From the NCBI GenBank assembly GCA_027314025.1, contig DAHVCP010000064.1, forward strand, positions 1 to 64,000: 64,000 nucleotides of DNA, read 5' to 3'. How positions within the stretch are numbered: the stretch's first letter is position 1; each line of letters begins with the position of its first letter. Under the pieces are notes generated by a model, which was not told where the DNA came from, ran no database searches, and saw nothing but the letters and a program-made list of their open reading frames with translations. The translations under genes and the position numbers were made by a program. This document shows positions 15,885 to 24,636 of the stretch, piece after piece. Source of the DNA: Acidobacteriota bacterium. Lineage in GTDB: Bacteria; Acidobacteriota; Terriglobia; Terriglobales; SCQP01.

Positions 15885-17243
15885 GGCCGGAGGCCTAGGT
15901 TTTTGGGACAGGGCATGGGCCAGGTGGGGCTGCACCTCCGACCAGGCGGCTTGCAGGCCGGGATCCGCGGGAAACCGGTCGAGGCCCTGCTGAATCAGAC
16001 GGGCCGCTTCCGGCCATTGCTGTTCATGGGCGCGGAGGCTGGCGGCGCGCATATAGGGCTGGGGATGGCTCGCCGGCGACCGCGCGAGCCATAGCTCCGC
16101 GGCTTCCGCCGCCGCCTTAGCCTGCCCCAGCCAGGCCAGCGCGGTCACGAAACGGTCGTGAACCTCGACATTGTCCGGCTCCGCGCGCTGGGCGCGCCGC
16201 AGCCGCTTCAACCCGGCTTCGGCGTCGCCGCCGCGAATCTCGCAGAGCGCCAACTGGCTGGCAAACGTCGCCGACTCCGGTTGCCCCTTCAGCGCGCGGC
16301 GGAAACAATGGCCGGCGGCGGCGAATTCACCGAGCGCATAGGACGCCTCGCCGGCCGCCGCTTCAAAATACGCCCCGCCCAGCCCTCCCTCGCGCGCGCG
16401 CGCAAAGGCGGCCAACGCTTCCCGCGGGCGGCCCAGGCGCAGCTGCGCCAGCCCTTGGTAGTACCAAGCCAGCCAGAAGGTGGGAGCAATCTGGCAGGCG
16501 CGGGCAAACAGTTGCAGGGCTTCCGCGGCATTGCCGAAATGCTCCAATTCCTCCGCGCCCAGCTCGAGATACGAGCGGGGATCATCGGGACGCTCGGCCA
16601 GCTTTTGCCGGCCCAGCTCCCGATAGAGAACGTCCTTGCGGCGGCGGGTTTCGGGATTTTCGGTGAAGGTGAAGTGATGCACGATGAAGCACGGCGGCCC
16701 CACCTGGCCGCAAAGCTGCTCGATGCAACGGGCGGTCGTCTCATGCACCCGGCCGACGAAATAGATGTCGGGGTGACGGCGGAAGAACAGGGCGTTTTCG
16801 TGCTCCACGTACGCGGGATACGGCCGCGCCTCCGCGATGCGGTGATCGTTGGGTTTGGCCGCGGCGGCATACATGTGGACGCGCGCCGAAAGGACATAAT
16901 TGCGAATGCTGGCCTGGTAGCCGAGCGGCCCAGACTGGTTGGCCATCAGTCCGCGCAGAATGGGACCGGCGGCCGGGTCCAGCCGCTGATCGGCATCCAA
17001 CGACAAGATCCAATCCGCACGGCACTGGGCCAAGGCGGCGTTGCGGGCGGCGGCGAAATCATTGTCCCAGGGACTCTCGACAACGCGCGCCCCGTGTTGC
17101 CGGGCAATGGCGATGCTGCCGTCGGTCGAACCGGTGTCGGCAATCACGACCTCGTCCGCCACGCCGCGCACGCTGGCCAGACAGTTCGGCAGATCGGCCG
17201 CCGCATTCCGCATGATCATGGAAAGCGCGACGGTTGGGCTCAT
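15882..17243 (-). CDS. Family 2 glycosyltransferase with C-terminal TPR repeats
   Basis: 453 residues. Residues 1-~230 are a GT2 domain of the type that starts VALSMIMRNAAADLPNCL, with the nucleotide-sugar motif ADTGSTDGS and the metal-binding SLDADQR (DxD). Residues ~235-450 form five or six TPR-like helical pairs. Such GT2-TPR proteins glycosylate proteins or peptides in several bacteria; sugar and acceptor cannot be read from sequence. The start overlaps the stop of the upstream glycosyltransferase in ATGA, and flagellin follows directly, so a filament-glycosylation role is a reasonable inference. Confidence 0.88.
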   Translation of the reverse strand: MSPTVALSMIMRNAAADLPNCLASVRGVADEVVIADTGSTDGSIAIARQHGARVVESPWDNDFAAARNAALAQCRADWILSLDADQRLDPAAGPILRGLMANQSGPLGYQASIRNYVLSARVHMYAAAAKPNDHRIAEARPYPAYVEHENALFFRRHPDIYFVGRVHETTARCIEQLCGQVGPPCFIVHHFTFTENPETRRRKDVLYRELGRQKLAERPDDPRSYLELGAEELEHFGNAAEALQLFARACQIAPTFWLAWYYQGLAQLRLGRPREALAAFARAREGGLGGAYFEAAAGEASYALGEFAAAGHCFRRALKGQPESATFASQLALCEIRGGDAEAGLKRLRRAQRAEPDNVEVHDRFVTALAWLGQAKAAAEAAELWLARSPASHPQPYMRAASLRAHEQQWPEAARLIQQGLDRFPADPGLQAAWSEVQPHLAHALSQKPRPPA

Positions 17244-20167
17244 TGCACGCCTCCCACCGCGGCCATCGCGGGTCGCGGCCGGGCCGCCGCCGCGGGCGGC
17301 TCTTGGTCCCAAGCGGCGAGCAGGGTTTCATAGACATAAAACCAATGGATGGGCAGCAGCGCTTGGGCAAACTGCGCCACCACCACCTCGGCCGCAGTTT
17401 GATTGCCCATCCAGCGGGAGAAGAAGGGCCGGAAGTCAATCTCATCGAAGGCGGCGATGGCGCGCAGCGATTCGGCGATCCGCGGGCCATGCTGCTCCAT
17501 CCAGGAGCGCATGGCTTGGCGGGCGGCGCCGTCCAGGCGGCCCAACAAGGTGGGGCCCCCCGCCAGCAACTGAGGATGTTTGCGGTAGAGGCGGAGGTTC
17601 GCCGGGCCATACCGCCGCGCACGGGCGACAAAATCCCCGCTGGTGAACCGCCCATGGTCATGGATCGCGCCCGCGGCGGGTTCATAGATGACGCCCCACC
17701 CGCGCTCTTGCAGCCGGGCGCCGAGTTCGGTGTCCTCGGCCACGACAAAGGCCGCATCAAAATTTCCCGCCGCCAGCACGGCCATGCGGGGCAGGGAGAT
17801 ATTACAGGTCATGAAGCCGACGTAATTCAGCTCGGCGCCGGGAGCCAGCGCGGGCTGCAAGAACAAAATCGGCTGCGCCGCCAAGGCGCAGGTGAGCGCC
17901 CGGTTGCGGGCAGCATCGGGATAGCGAAAATCGCCCAGAACGGCCAGCCGCCGCGCGTCACCGCGGCGCCCGGCCTCCAGATGCGTGGCCAGCAGGTCGG
18001 GAGCGGCGATGGTGTCGTCGTTGATCATCAGCAATCGCTCGCCGCGCGCCAACGTCACGCCGTGGCGGCGAGCGGCGCCGGCGCCGGCGTTGGGCTGGGC
18101 GGAGAAACGGAAGGGAAACGGCGCGTGGAAAGCGCGGCAGAAGCCGGCGGTTTCATCGCTGGAGCCGTCATCCACGACGATGACTTCAAACTCGTCCGGA
18201 GGCAGCGTTTGCGCACCCAATGCTTGCAGGCACCTTTCCAACGTGGTCCGGCGGTCGTGGGTGGGAATGATGACGCTCATAGCGGGAACGCGGAGGGCGC
18301 CACGGCGGCTGCGATGGCGCCCCGCCGCATCGGCCGGAGCCGCCGGGGCGACCGGCGTTTCCTGCTCACGCCGCGCGATCCGGTCCAGCAGCGCTTGGAT
18401 CCGCGGCAGGAGCGGATTGGCTGGGTGGCGCGCCAGGTTCAGCGCGTGCCCGCACTGATGGCGGGCGGCATCAAACTGTCCCCTCGCCAGCTCCCGCTGC
18501 GCGAGGTCGAGATAGCGGCGGGCGCGAAACTGAACGCGCTCGCTTCCCGGCTGATGCGTCAGCACATCCGGGTACATTTCCTCGACCCATAACGGCGACA
18601 CGGCGGTCAACGGCCGGCCCGGATGCACCGGCTGGGCCATCACTTGATCCAAGGTTGCGCGCATGCGCCGCGCCAAGCGCGCCGGCGAGAACGCCGCCGC
18701 CGCGTGTTCGCGGCCGGCGGCCGACAGCCTGCGCCATAGCGCTTCGTCCCGATAGAGGCTGACGATGCGGGCGGCGAATGCCGAGGGTTCGTCCGCGATC
18801 AAAGCCGTCTCGCCATCGCGGAGATCCATGCCTTCGGCGCCGCAGGTGGTCGTCACGAAAGGCAGGCCGTGGCGGAGGGCGGCGAGGTTCTTGGTCTTGA
18901 TTCCGGTGCCGAACGCGATGGGGCAGACCGCCAAACGATGGCGGGCGAACACCGGCGCCAGCTCCGGCGCGAATCCGTCGGGAACCACGCCGGGATGGCG
19001 GCTATATTCGGGTGGCAGATGGGATCCAACCAGGTGCAGCTGGGCCTGCGGCAACTGGGCCCGGACCCGGGGCCAAATGGCGTCGAGAAACCACTCGATG
19101 CCCTGGCGGTTGGCGGCATTGAGGTATTCGCCGAGAAAGACGATGCCGTTTCGGGCCTCCCAGCCTGGACCCGGCGGCGCCAGCTCGACGATGGGGGGCA
19201 ACACCTCGATCGCAAGATCGGGATCGCGCGCCAGCAAGCTGTCGCGATCCGCGGTGGACACCGCCCAGATCATGTCCGCGCGGCGGTACGCGTCCAGTTC
19301 CCGGACGGAATAGTTGTAGGCGCGCTCCCGGTCCGACCATTCCCCCGTCAGCGCGGCCAGCCGTTCCTCGCGCAGCCCATGATGATCTTCGCTCAGCACG
19401 ATGATTCGGGCGCCGGGCGCCAGGCTGCGAATCAGTTGCACATACTGCTCCGAGCATGCCCAAACGTTCCAGTGCCAATGCGACACCACCGCGAGATCAA
19501 ACCGTGATTCGCTGAGCAAGCGCTCGATGCGGGCCGCCGCGGGCGCGTCGCTGAGCCAACGCGTGCGCGGCGCATCGCAGTAGAAGATGCGATCACACAA
19601 TTGGGCGAGCGGTTGCAGGTATCGCTCTTGGCCGGCGCCGGCCCGGGCAAAGTAGGTGACCGCATGGCCTTGGCGGCGCAGCTCCGCCAGCAGCACGGCA
19701 ACGCGTTGCTCGGCGCCGCTGCGGTCGGCTTCCGGCAACTGATCGTGAATCCAAAGGATGCGCAACCCCGCCGCCAAGGGATTAGGCGCAGGCTCCCGCC
19801 GCCGCGCCGCGGCCGCGGCGGCCTGCAACTCCGACGGCGCGGCGATGCCGCCGTGCAACGCGACGGCGTGTTCCAGCACCGGCGCGGCGATGGCCCAGCG
19901 TTCCTGTGACGCCCAAAGGCGGCCCAAATCGGCGAGAACCGCCCCATTCCTGGCCTCCAGCTCCAGCGCATGCAACCAGCCGGTCTCCGCGCCTTTCATA
20001 TCGCCGAGCAAGCGCCGGGTTTTGGCCCAGTCGCTCCAGGCCTCCGCGGTGGGCGCGTCACGCAGCACCGCGGCGAACACGCCGGACGCTCGCTCGACCT
20101 CGCCTTCGCGCAGGTATTGCACGGCTTGTGCGTAGCGTTCATTCGCTGCTTGCGGGAAATCGGTCAT
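17240..20167 (-). CDS. Three-domain protein: TPR, GT4 and GT2 glycosyltransferase fusion
   Basis: 975 residues. Residues 1-~125 are TPR-like repeats. About 135-520 is a GT-B fold GT4 transferase (LRILWIHDQLPEADRSGAEQR at its start, GTGIKTKNLAALRHGLPFVT as the donor-binding region). About 630-860 is a separate GT2 domain (MSVIIPTHDRR, VVDDGSSDET, then NDDT and EDTELG). A linker with a TPR-like segment lies between them, and the C-terminal ~110 residues are helical and unassigned. Two catalytic domains imply the stepwise building of a short glycan. It is first in a two-gene unit with the following GT2-TPR gene and ends ~4.4 kb before flagellin; no signal peptide or membrane segments, so it is cytoplasmic. 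Confidence 0.87.
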   Translation of the reverse strand: MTDFPQAANERYAQAVQYLREGEVERASGVFAAVLRDAPTAEAWSDWAKTRRLLGDMKGAETGWLHALELEARNGAVLADLGRLWASQERWAIAAPVLEHAVALHGGIAAPSELQAAAAAARRREPAPNPLAAGLRILWIHDQLPEADRSGAEQRVAVLLAELRRQGHAVTYFARAGAGQERYLQPLAQLCDRIFYCDAPRTRWLSDAPAAARIERLLSESRFDLAVVSHWHWNVWACSEQYVQLIRSLAPGARIIVLSEDHHGLREERLAALTGEWSDRERAYNYSVRELDAYRRADMIWAVSTADRDSLLARDPDLAIEVLPPIVELAPPGPGWEARNGIVFLGEYLNAANRQGIEWFLDAIWPRVRAQLPQAQLHLVGSHLPPEYSRHPGVVPDGFAPELAPVFARHRLAVCPIAFGTGIKTKNLAALRHGLPFVTTTCGAEGMDLRDGETALIADEPSAFAARIVSLYRDEALWRRLSAAGREHAAAAFSPARLARRMRATLDQVMAQPVHPGRPLTAVSPLWVEEMYPDVLTHQPGSERVQFRARRYLDLAQRELARGQFDAARHQCGHALNLARHPANPLLPRIQALLDRIARREQETPVAPAAPADAAGRHRSRRGALRVPAMSVIIPTHDRRTTLERCLQALGAQTLPPDEFEVIVVDDGSSDETAGFCRAFHAPFPFRFSAQPNAGAGAARRHGVTLARGERLLMINDDTIAAPDLLATHLEAGRRGDARRLAVLGDFRYPDAARNRALTCALAAQPILFLQPALAPGAELNYVGFMTCNISLPRMAVLAAGNFDAAFVVAEDTELGARLQERGWGVIYEPAAGAIHDHGRFTSGDFVARARRYGPANLRLYRKHPQLLAGGPTLLGRLDGAARQAMRSWMEQHGPRIAESLRAIAAFDEIDFRPFFSRWMGNQTAAEVVVAQFAQALLPIHWFYVYETLLAAWDQEPPAAAARPRPAMAAVGGVQ

Positions 20168-20446
20168 GGCGTTGCATTAGCGGCGGCTTACCGCTCGCCG
20201 CTCGGTGCGGGCTTCCCGATGCGCGGTTGCACGCGGCGTGCCGTTGGCAGCGATCGGCGCGCCGATTGCCTGGCGCGGGCCCCGCGCGGCTGCGCCACGC
20301 CTCCCGCTGGGCGCGCGGACGAGGCTGTAGCCCCGTTCGCCCCAGCCCGCCGCGAGCGTTGTGGCCCGCGGGCGCGACTCGTTCGAGAACGGCCCGGCAC
20401 GTGCAAACTCCCGGCCAGGCCGCGAATTGGCGGTTGGAATTCTCTT
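20168..20446. other. Divergent promoter region between glycosyltransferase and methyltransferase genes
   Basis: About 280 bp, very GC-rich. It must hold promoters for both divergent units, but no clear sigma-70, sigma-28 or sigma-54 elements were found. Short GCGCGGGCCCC-containing sequence near 20268 resembles intergenic repeat family R1 but is too divergent to call. Confidence 0.35.
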
Positions 20447-21619
20447 ATGGCCGTCGCTCCCAACGCAGTCCCGCAGAACCCAGAAACCGCCGCCGCCCGC
20501 CTGGCACAAGAGTTATTGCAAGCGCCCAGCGCCGAACGCTGGAACAATTTGGCCGCGGCCCAGGCGCAATCCGGCCGGTATGAGGAAGCCTTGGCGGGGT
20601 TCACCTGCGCGCTGGAGCTCGATGCCGCCAACCCGATCTTCATGGGCAACCTTGCTTGGGTGGCGGTGGAACTGCGGCGCTGGCGGCTGGCGGCCCATTG
20701 GGCCGCGGAGGCGATAGCCCACCTGCCGCGGGGGTCCGAACCGGCGCGGGCACGGCTGGAGGAGTTGCGCGCGCAAGCGGCCGCCCAACAGCCGCCGTGG
20801 AGCCCAGAGCAAGCGGCGCAGTGCCTGTCGGCGTTCCGCGGCGATGACGGCAACGAGCGGGAGTATTTCGCCACCCATCAACGGCGCTATCTGGCGACGT
20901 TGGACATGGTGCCGGCGGCGCGGCCCGGGGGGAAACTGCTGGAACTCGGCGCCGCGTTTCACCACTTGACGCCGGCGCTGCGGCTCCTGGCGGGATATCA
21001 CGACATCCGTTGCTCCGACGTGTGGCAAGGCGATTCCACCGCCGAGCATTCGGTCCGCGCCTCCGACGGCCAAGTGGAACGCTTCCAGGTGGATAATTTC
21101 GACGCCGAGCGCGGCGCGTGGCCCTACGCCGACGGCAGTTACGATGTGGTGCTGTGTTGCGAAATGCTGGAGCATCTGGCCCTGGATCCGATGGCCATGC
21201 TGAGCGAAATCAACCGCGTCCTGAGGCCTGGCGGCCATCTGCTGCTGACCACGCCCAACCTGGCCAGCGCCAAGGCGATCGCCTGGCTGGCGCGCGGCGA
21301 ATCGCCCTATTGCTGGAGCCAGTTCGAGCCCCGCGGCATCCCCACCGACCGCCATAACCGCGAATACACCGCGAGCGAGGTCGTCCGCCTGCTGGAATGC
21401 GCCGGCTTGGCGCCAGTCCGGGTCACAACCGAGACGTTTTACTGGCCGCAGCCGCCGGCCGTATTCGCGCAGCTCGCCTCTCTCGGCTACCCGTTGGCCC
21501 GCCGCGGCGACACGACCATGGTGCTGGCGCGGAAAGCTGGGCTGGTGAAGGACCGCTATCCCGAGGAGTTCTATCAAACCCGCGGCACGCAGCAACAGCG
21601 CCGGGATTTGGACCGGTAG
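20447..21619 (+). CDS. SAM-dependent methyltransferase with N-terminal TPR region
   Basis: 390 residues from the ATG at 20447. Residues ~15-110 form TPR-like repeats (SERWNNLAAAQAQSGRYEEAL). A class I methyltransferase domain follows: motif I KLLELGAAFHH, then SYDVVLCCEMLEHL and NRVLRPGGHLLLTTPN. The target is unknown. It is divergent from the two glycosyltransferase genes and convergent with flgL, inside the flagellar block, and shares the TPR architecture with them, so methylation of a filament glycan or filament protein is a sensible hypothesis. Longer readings reaching back to 19970 overlap the opposite-strand gene and are not supported. Confidence 0.87.
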   Translation: MAVAPNAVPQNPETAAARLAQELLQAPSAERWNNLAAAQAQSGRYEEALAGFTCALELDAANPIFMGNLAWVAVELRRWRLAAHWAAEAIAHLPRGSEPARARLEELRAQAAAQQPPWSPEQAAQCLSAFRGDDGNEREYFATHQRRYLATLDMVPAARPGGKLLELGAAFHHLTPALRLLAGYHDIRCSDVWQGDSTAEHSVRASDGQVERFQVDNFDAERGAWPYADGSYDVVLCCEMLEHLALDPMAMLSEINRVLRPGGHLLLTTPNLASAKAIAWLARGESPYCWSQFEPRGIPTDRHNREYTASEVVRLLECAGLAPVRVTTETFYWPQPPAVFAQLASLGYPLARRGDTTMVLARKAGLVKDRYPEEFYQTRGTQQQRRDLDR

Positions 21620-21624
21620 ACCAG

Positions 21625-21638
21625 CGGCCCGCGGGCCG
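21625..21638. terminator. Palindrome between convergent methyltransferase and flgL genes
   Basis: A perfect 14-base palindrome CGGCCCGCGGGCCG in the 34-base gap between the two convergent stop codons. It could form a hairpin in transcripts from either side; there is no T-tract on either strand, so termination is only suggested by position. Confidence 0.35.
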
Positions 21639-21653
21639 GGCGCCGGCGGTTCG

Positions 21654-22562
21654 CTAGGGAAGGTAGGAGAACAAGTTCGGCTGCGAAAGAAGCTTGGACT
21701 CGGCGTTCATCGTCGCCTGGCTGGCGACTTGGTTTTGGCTGAGTTGGGTGGCGACCTGAGCCATGTTCGCGCCGGCCAGCGTGGCGGCCTGCTGCGAAAG
21801 CTGGACGCTCTCGGTGCTTAAGAACGTGTCCAGCGATTGCAGCCGTTGCGCGGTGGCGCCGTAGAAGGTGCGCTGCGTCGTGACCGCCTGAAACGCCGAC
21901 TGCACCTCGGCGCCGGCGGCTTGGATGGCGCTTGCGCTGTTGGCGTTCAGCGCGGCGGTTAAATCATGCAGGGCTTGGAAGACGTCCGCCCCGCTGGTGT
22001 TGAAGATCTGGCTGCCGGGCAGGTTGACCTGAACGTTTTGGCCCGGCCCCAGCTGGACTGAATTGCTGTTGTTGTTGCCGGCGTACTGCACCCCGGAGGG
22101 CGAGGTGGCGTTGAGCACGTAGGGTGGGGCGGTGCTGGCCGTGCCGCCGAACAGATACACCCCTTGATACGTCTGGTTGGCCGCTTGCAGCACTTGCTGC
22201 TGCAAATTGTTGGTCTGCATCGCCAGCGCTTGCCGCTGGGAGGCGGACATGGTTCCGGTCGCGCCTTCCGTGGCCAGACTGATGGCCTGCGACAGGGTTT
22301 GCACCACGGTATTGAGGCTGGCGTCGGCCACGGAGAGCTGATTTTGCAGCGTCGAGGAGCTCTGCTGGTATTGGTCCGTCGCTCCAGCGGCCCCGCGATT
22401 TTCGATGTAGGCCGCGGTGGCGGCGGGATTGTCCGATGGCTGATTCACCGCCAGGCCGCTCGATAGTTCTGCCAGCGCTTGATTCTGCTGCTGCTGGAGC
22501 GATTGCAGGTTCTCCAGCAACTGCGGCGCGGGATTGGGATTGACGCGCAGGCTGCCCATCAT
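21654..22562 (-). CDS. flgL: Flagellar hook-filament junction protein FlgL (HAP3)
   Basis: 302 residues. FlgL joins the hook-filament junction to the filament. It is flagellin-like at the N-terminus (LQSLQQQQNQALAELSSGL, then QPSDNPAATAAYIE) and has a helical C-terminus (LSQQAATLAGANMAQVATQL) with a short central domain. Two adjacent Met codons (22562 and 22559) are possible starts. It follows flgK by 12 bases and ends the flgM-flgN-flgK-flgL unit. Confidence 0.93.
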   Translation of the reverse strand: MMGSLRVNPNPAPQLLENLQSLQQQQNQALAELSSGLAVNQPSDNPAATAAYIENRGAAGATDQYQQSSSTLQNQLSVADASLNTVVQTLSQAISLATEGATGTMSASQRQALAMQTNNLQQQVLQAANQTYQGVYLFGGTASTAPPYVLNATSPSGVQYAGNNNSNSVQLGPGQNVQVNLPGSQIFNTSGADVFQALHDLTAALNANSASAIQAAGAEVQSAFQAVTTQRTFYGATAQRLQSLDTFLSTESVQLSQQAATLAGANMAQVATQLSQNQVASQATMNAESKLLSQPNLFSYLP

Positions 22563-22574
22563 TCACCCGAAACG

Positions 22575-23960
22575 CTACGGCACCATCTGCATGGCGCTTT
22601 GCATCATGGCGTCAATGGTGCTGGCCACCTTGGCCGCGGCGTCATAGGCCTGCTGGTACTGCATCAGGTGGGCGGCTTCCTCGTTCAGCGAGACGCCGCT
22701 GACGGCGCCGAGTTGGTTTTGCAAACCGGCGAGCAGTTGGGCGCCCGCCTGTTGCCGCACATTGGCGTTCTGAATCTGCGTGCCGAGTTGCGAGACGGCG
22801 TTGGCGTAATACGCATCCGGGGTTTGGCCGGCGACGATCGGCTGGCTGCGGAGATTCGCCAGGGCGACGGCGTTGCCATTGCTGCCCGCCGTGCCGTCGG
22901 AGCTGGCGGCGATATCGGCGGGGTTGCTGATGGCCAGCGACAACGCGGCCGCGGCGCCGGTGACGCCCGCCGGCGGAGGCGTGAAGAAATTCCCCCCGGC
23001 CGCGCCGGACAGCGTGTACCCCGCCTGATTCTGGGTGTTGACGGCGCTGGCCAAACCGGCGGCCAGCGTGTCCAACTGGCTCTGCATCTGCGGAATCGCT
23101 TGGTCCCTCGCCTGAATGTAGCCACCAAGCTCACCTCCGCTGGCGCTGGCGCCCAGAGCGGCGGTGATGTCCGTGCCTTGGGCGTAGACGTCGTGCATGC
23201 CGGTGGCAGCATTGACCTGGGTGGTCAAAGCCTCGCTTTGGCCGCCCACCACCAAGGCTCCGCCGCCGACGGTGGTCAGATTCACCATGCCGCTGTTGGT
23301 GGTGACGGACTGCACTTGCACCAACTGCGACAACTGGGAAATGAGCTGCGTCCGCTGGTCGCCGAGCTGGCCGGCGCCGGAGGAGTTGGGGGGCAGGCCG
23401 CCGATTTCGGCGTTGATTCCGGCAATCTGTTGGCTGAGGCCGTTGACCTGGGCGACGGTTTGCAGCACCTGCTGGTCGGCGTTGGTTTTCTGGCTGGCGA
23501 GTTGCGCCGCGGTCTGGTTGAAGCCGCTGGCCATGGTTTGCGCGGCGTTGAGCACGGCTTGCCGGGTGGGCGCATCGGTGGGCTGAGCTTCCAGCTGTTG
23601 CACGCTGTTGAAGAAGTTGCCGATGTCGCCCTCCAGGCCCGTGCCCTGGGTTTCCGCGAACATCTGCTGCACCGGCTGCATGGCGCCCTGGAACGCCGCC
23701 GCTTGCCCGTTCTGCTGCTGCTGCTGCTGGATCTGATTGGTGATCAGCGTGTCGGTAATGCTGCGCACGCCGGTCAGCTCGACGCCGGCGCCGTACTGCA
23801 CGTTCCCGATGGTCTCCGGCGGCATGGGCGCCAGCTCCGCCACTTGGCGGCTGTAGCCCGGAGTATTGGCATTGGCCACGTTGTTGGCCGTTACCGCCTC
23901 CGCGCCCTGGCTGGCTTGCAGCGCCGACAGGGCGATCGCCAGTCCGCTGCTCAGGCTCAT
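22575..23960 (-). CDS. flgK: Flagellar hook-associated protein FlgK (HAP1)
   Basis: 461 residues. FlgK is the first junction protein on the hook. The N-terminal signature SALQASQGAEAVTANNVANANTPGYSRQ-type rod/hook motif is present (residues ~12-40), and the C-terminal helix contains VSLNEEAAHLMQYQQAYDAA. The centre is Gln/Ala/Thr-rich. At 461 residues it is toward the short side of the family. The start at 23960 overlaps the flgN stop in ATGA; an in-frame start 10 codons earlier would overlap flgN further and is not preferred. Confidence 0.95.
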   Translation of the reverse strand: MSLSSGLAIALSALQASQGAEAVTANNVANANTPGYSRQVAELAPMPPETIGNVQYGAGVELTGVRSITDTLITNQIQQQQQQNGQAAAFQGAMQPVQQMFAETQGTGLEGDIGNFFNSVQQLEAQPTDAPTRQAVLNAAQTMASGFNQTAAQLASQKTNADQQVLQTVAQVNGLSQQIAGINAEIGGLPPNSSGAGQLGDQRTQLISQLSQLVQVQSVTTNSGMVNLTTVGGGALVVGGQSEALTTQVNAATGMHDVYAQGTDITAALGASASGGELGGYIQARDQAIPQMQSQLDTLAAGLASAVNTQNQAGYTLSGAAGGNFFTPPPAGVTGAAAALSLAISNPADIAASSDGTAGSNGNAVALANLRSQPIVAGQTPDAYYANAVSQLGTQIQNANVRQQAGAQLLAGLQNQLGAVSGVSLNEEAAHLMQYQQAYDAAAKVASTIDAMMQSAMQMVP

Positions 23961-24412
23961 GCCCGCACCTCCCGCGTGGCGGTGCTCCATAACAACGGCT
24001 CGGGCGACGCATCCTCGGCGTACACCGGAGCATAGGCGCTGAGATGGCGCAAACGCAGGCCGATGACCCGCTGCGACTCGCGCAGCAGGGTCATGTAGAC
24101 GTCATTGATCTGGCGCACTTCCTTGGCCGTGGCGGCCAGCGCGCTCAGCAACGCGGCGGTGGACTCCTCGCTCCGCGCCAGCATGTCCGGCGGAGCCGCC
24201 GCCAGTTGGCTCCGCAACCCATCCAGTTCGCGCGCGCGCCGCCAAATATCCTCGGGGCGGTCCTCGGTCCAATGTTCCACCGCCGCATGCAAGGCCGCGG
24301 CCAACTGCGTCAGCGCCTCCATGCGGCTGGCCGCGGACGCCGCCTTCCGCGCCACGCGCGGACGCCCGTCAGGCCGGCCGGTGTGTTCCAGGGTGGGCAG
24401 AGTCGAGGTCAT
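23957..24412 (-). CDS. flgN: FlgN-like export chaperone for hook-associated proteins
   Basis: 151 residues, mainly alpha-helical. FlgN is the cytoplasmic chaperone that delivers FlgK and FlgL to the export gate. Family sequence conservation is low; here the call rests on the helical pattern (MEALTQLAAALHAAVEHW near residues 31-48, and a second long helix near 85-120 with EVRQINDVYMTLLRES) and on position directly upstream of flgK with an ATGA overlap and downstream of flgM. The first ~30 residues are basic and probably disordered. Confidence 0.72.
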   Translation of the reverse strand: MTSTLPTLEHTGRPDGRPRVARKAASAASRMEALTQLAAALHAAVEHWTEDRPEDIWRRARELDGLRSQLAAAPPDMLARSEESTAALLSALAATAKEVRQINDVYMTLLRESQRVIGLRLRHLSAYAPVYAEDASPEPLLWSTATREVRA

Positions 24413-24429
24413 GGTCGCGTCAGGGTTTC

Positions 24430-24618
24430 CTAGGCGGATTCATCCAATTGGTGCTCCGGCTCGGGATCGGCCGGCTCGCCGTCGGCCTCAACGGCGGGTT
24501 CGGGCATCGCGCGGCGCGAATCTTGCGAACGCCGCCGCCGCTGCGGTGCACCCTCCCGGCCCGCGGGCGAAAACTCCCCGGGGCTGATCGGGGGAATCGG
24601 ATTGGTGAAGTCCGCCAT
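24430..24618 (-). CDS. Small disordered protein of unknown function between flgM and flgN
   Basis: 62 residues, not recognised. It opens MADFTNPIPPISP, has a basic central patch (QRRRRSQDSRR) and an acidic tail rich in Glu, Asp and Pro, so it is probably unstructured. It is 18 bases downstream of flgM and 17 bases upstream of flgN on the same strand, placing it inside the sigma-28 driven late flagellar unit. The tight spacing and clean start and stop support a real gene; no function can be assigned. Confidence 0.55.
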   Translation of the reverse strand: MADFTNPIPPISPGEFSPAGREGAPQRRRRSQDSRRAMPEPAVEADGEPADPEPEHQLDESA

Positions 24619-24636
24619 CGCCGCGCCGCATAATTG

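Noticed and set aside
17234-18592. 452-codon plus-strand frame across the glycosyltransferase fusion gene
   Set aside because: Antisense to intact GT motifs and low complexity; a shadow frame.
22912-22918. TATCGGC inside flgK as a sigma-28 promoter
   Set aside because: It lacks a -35 match at 11 bases and lies within a coding region with no gene start shortly downstream.
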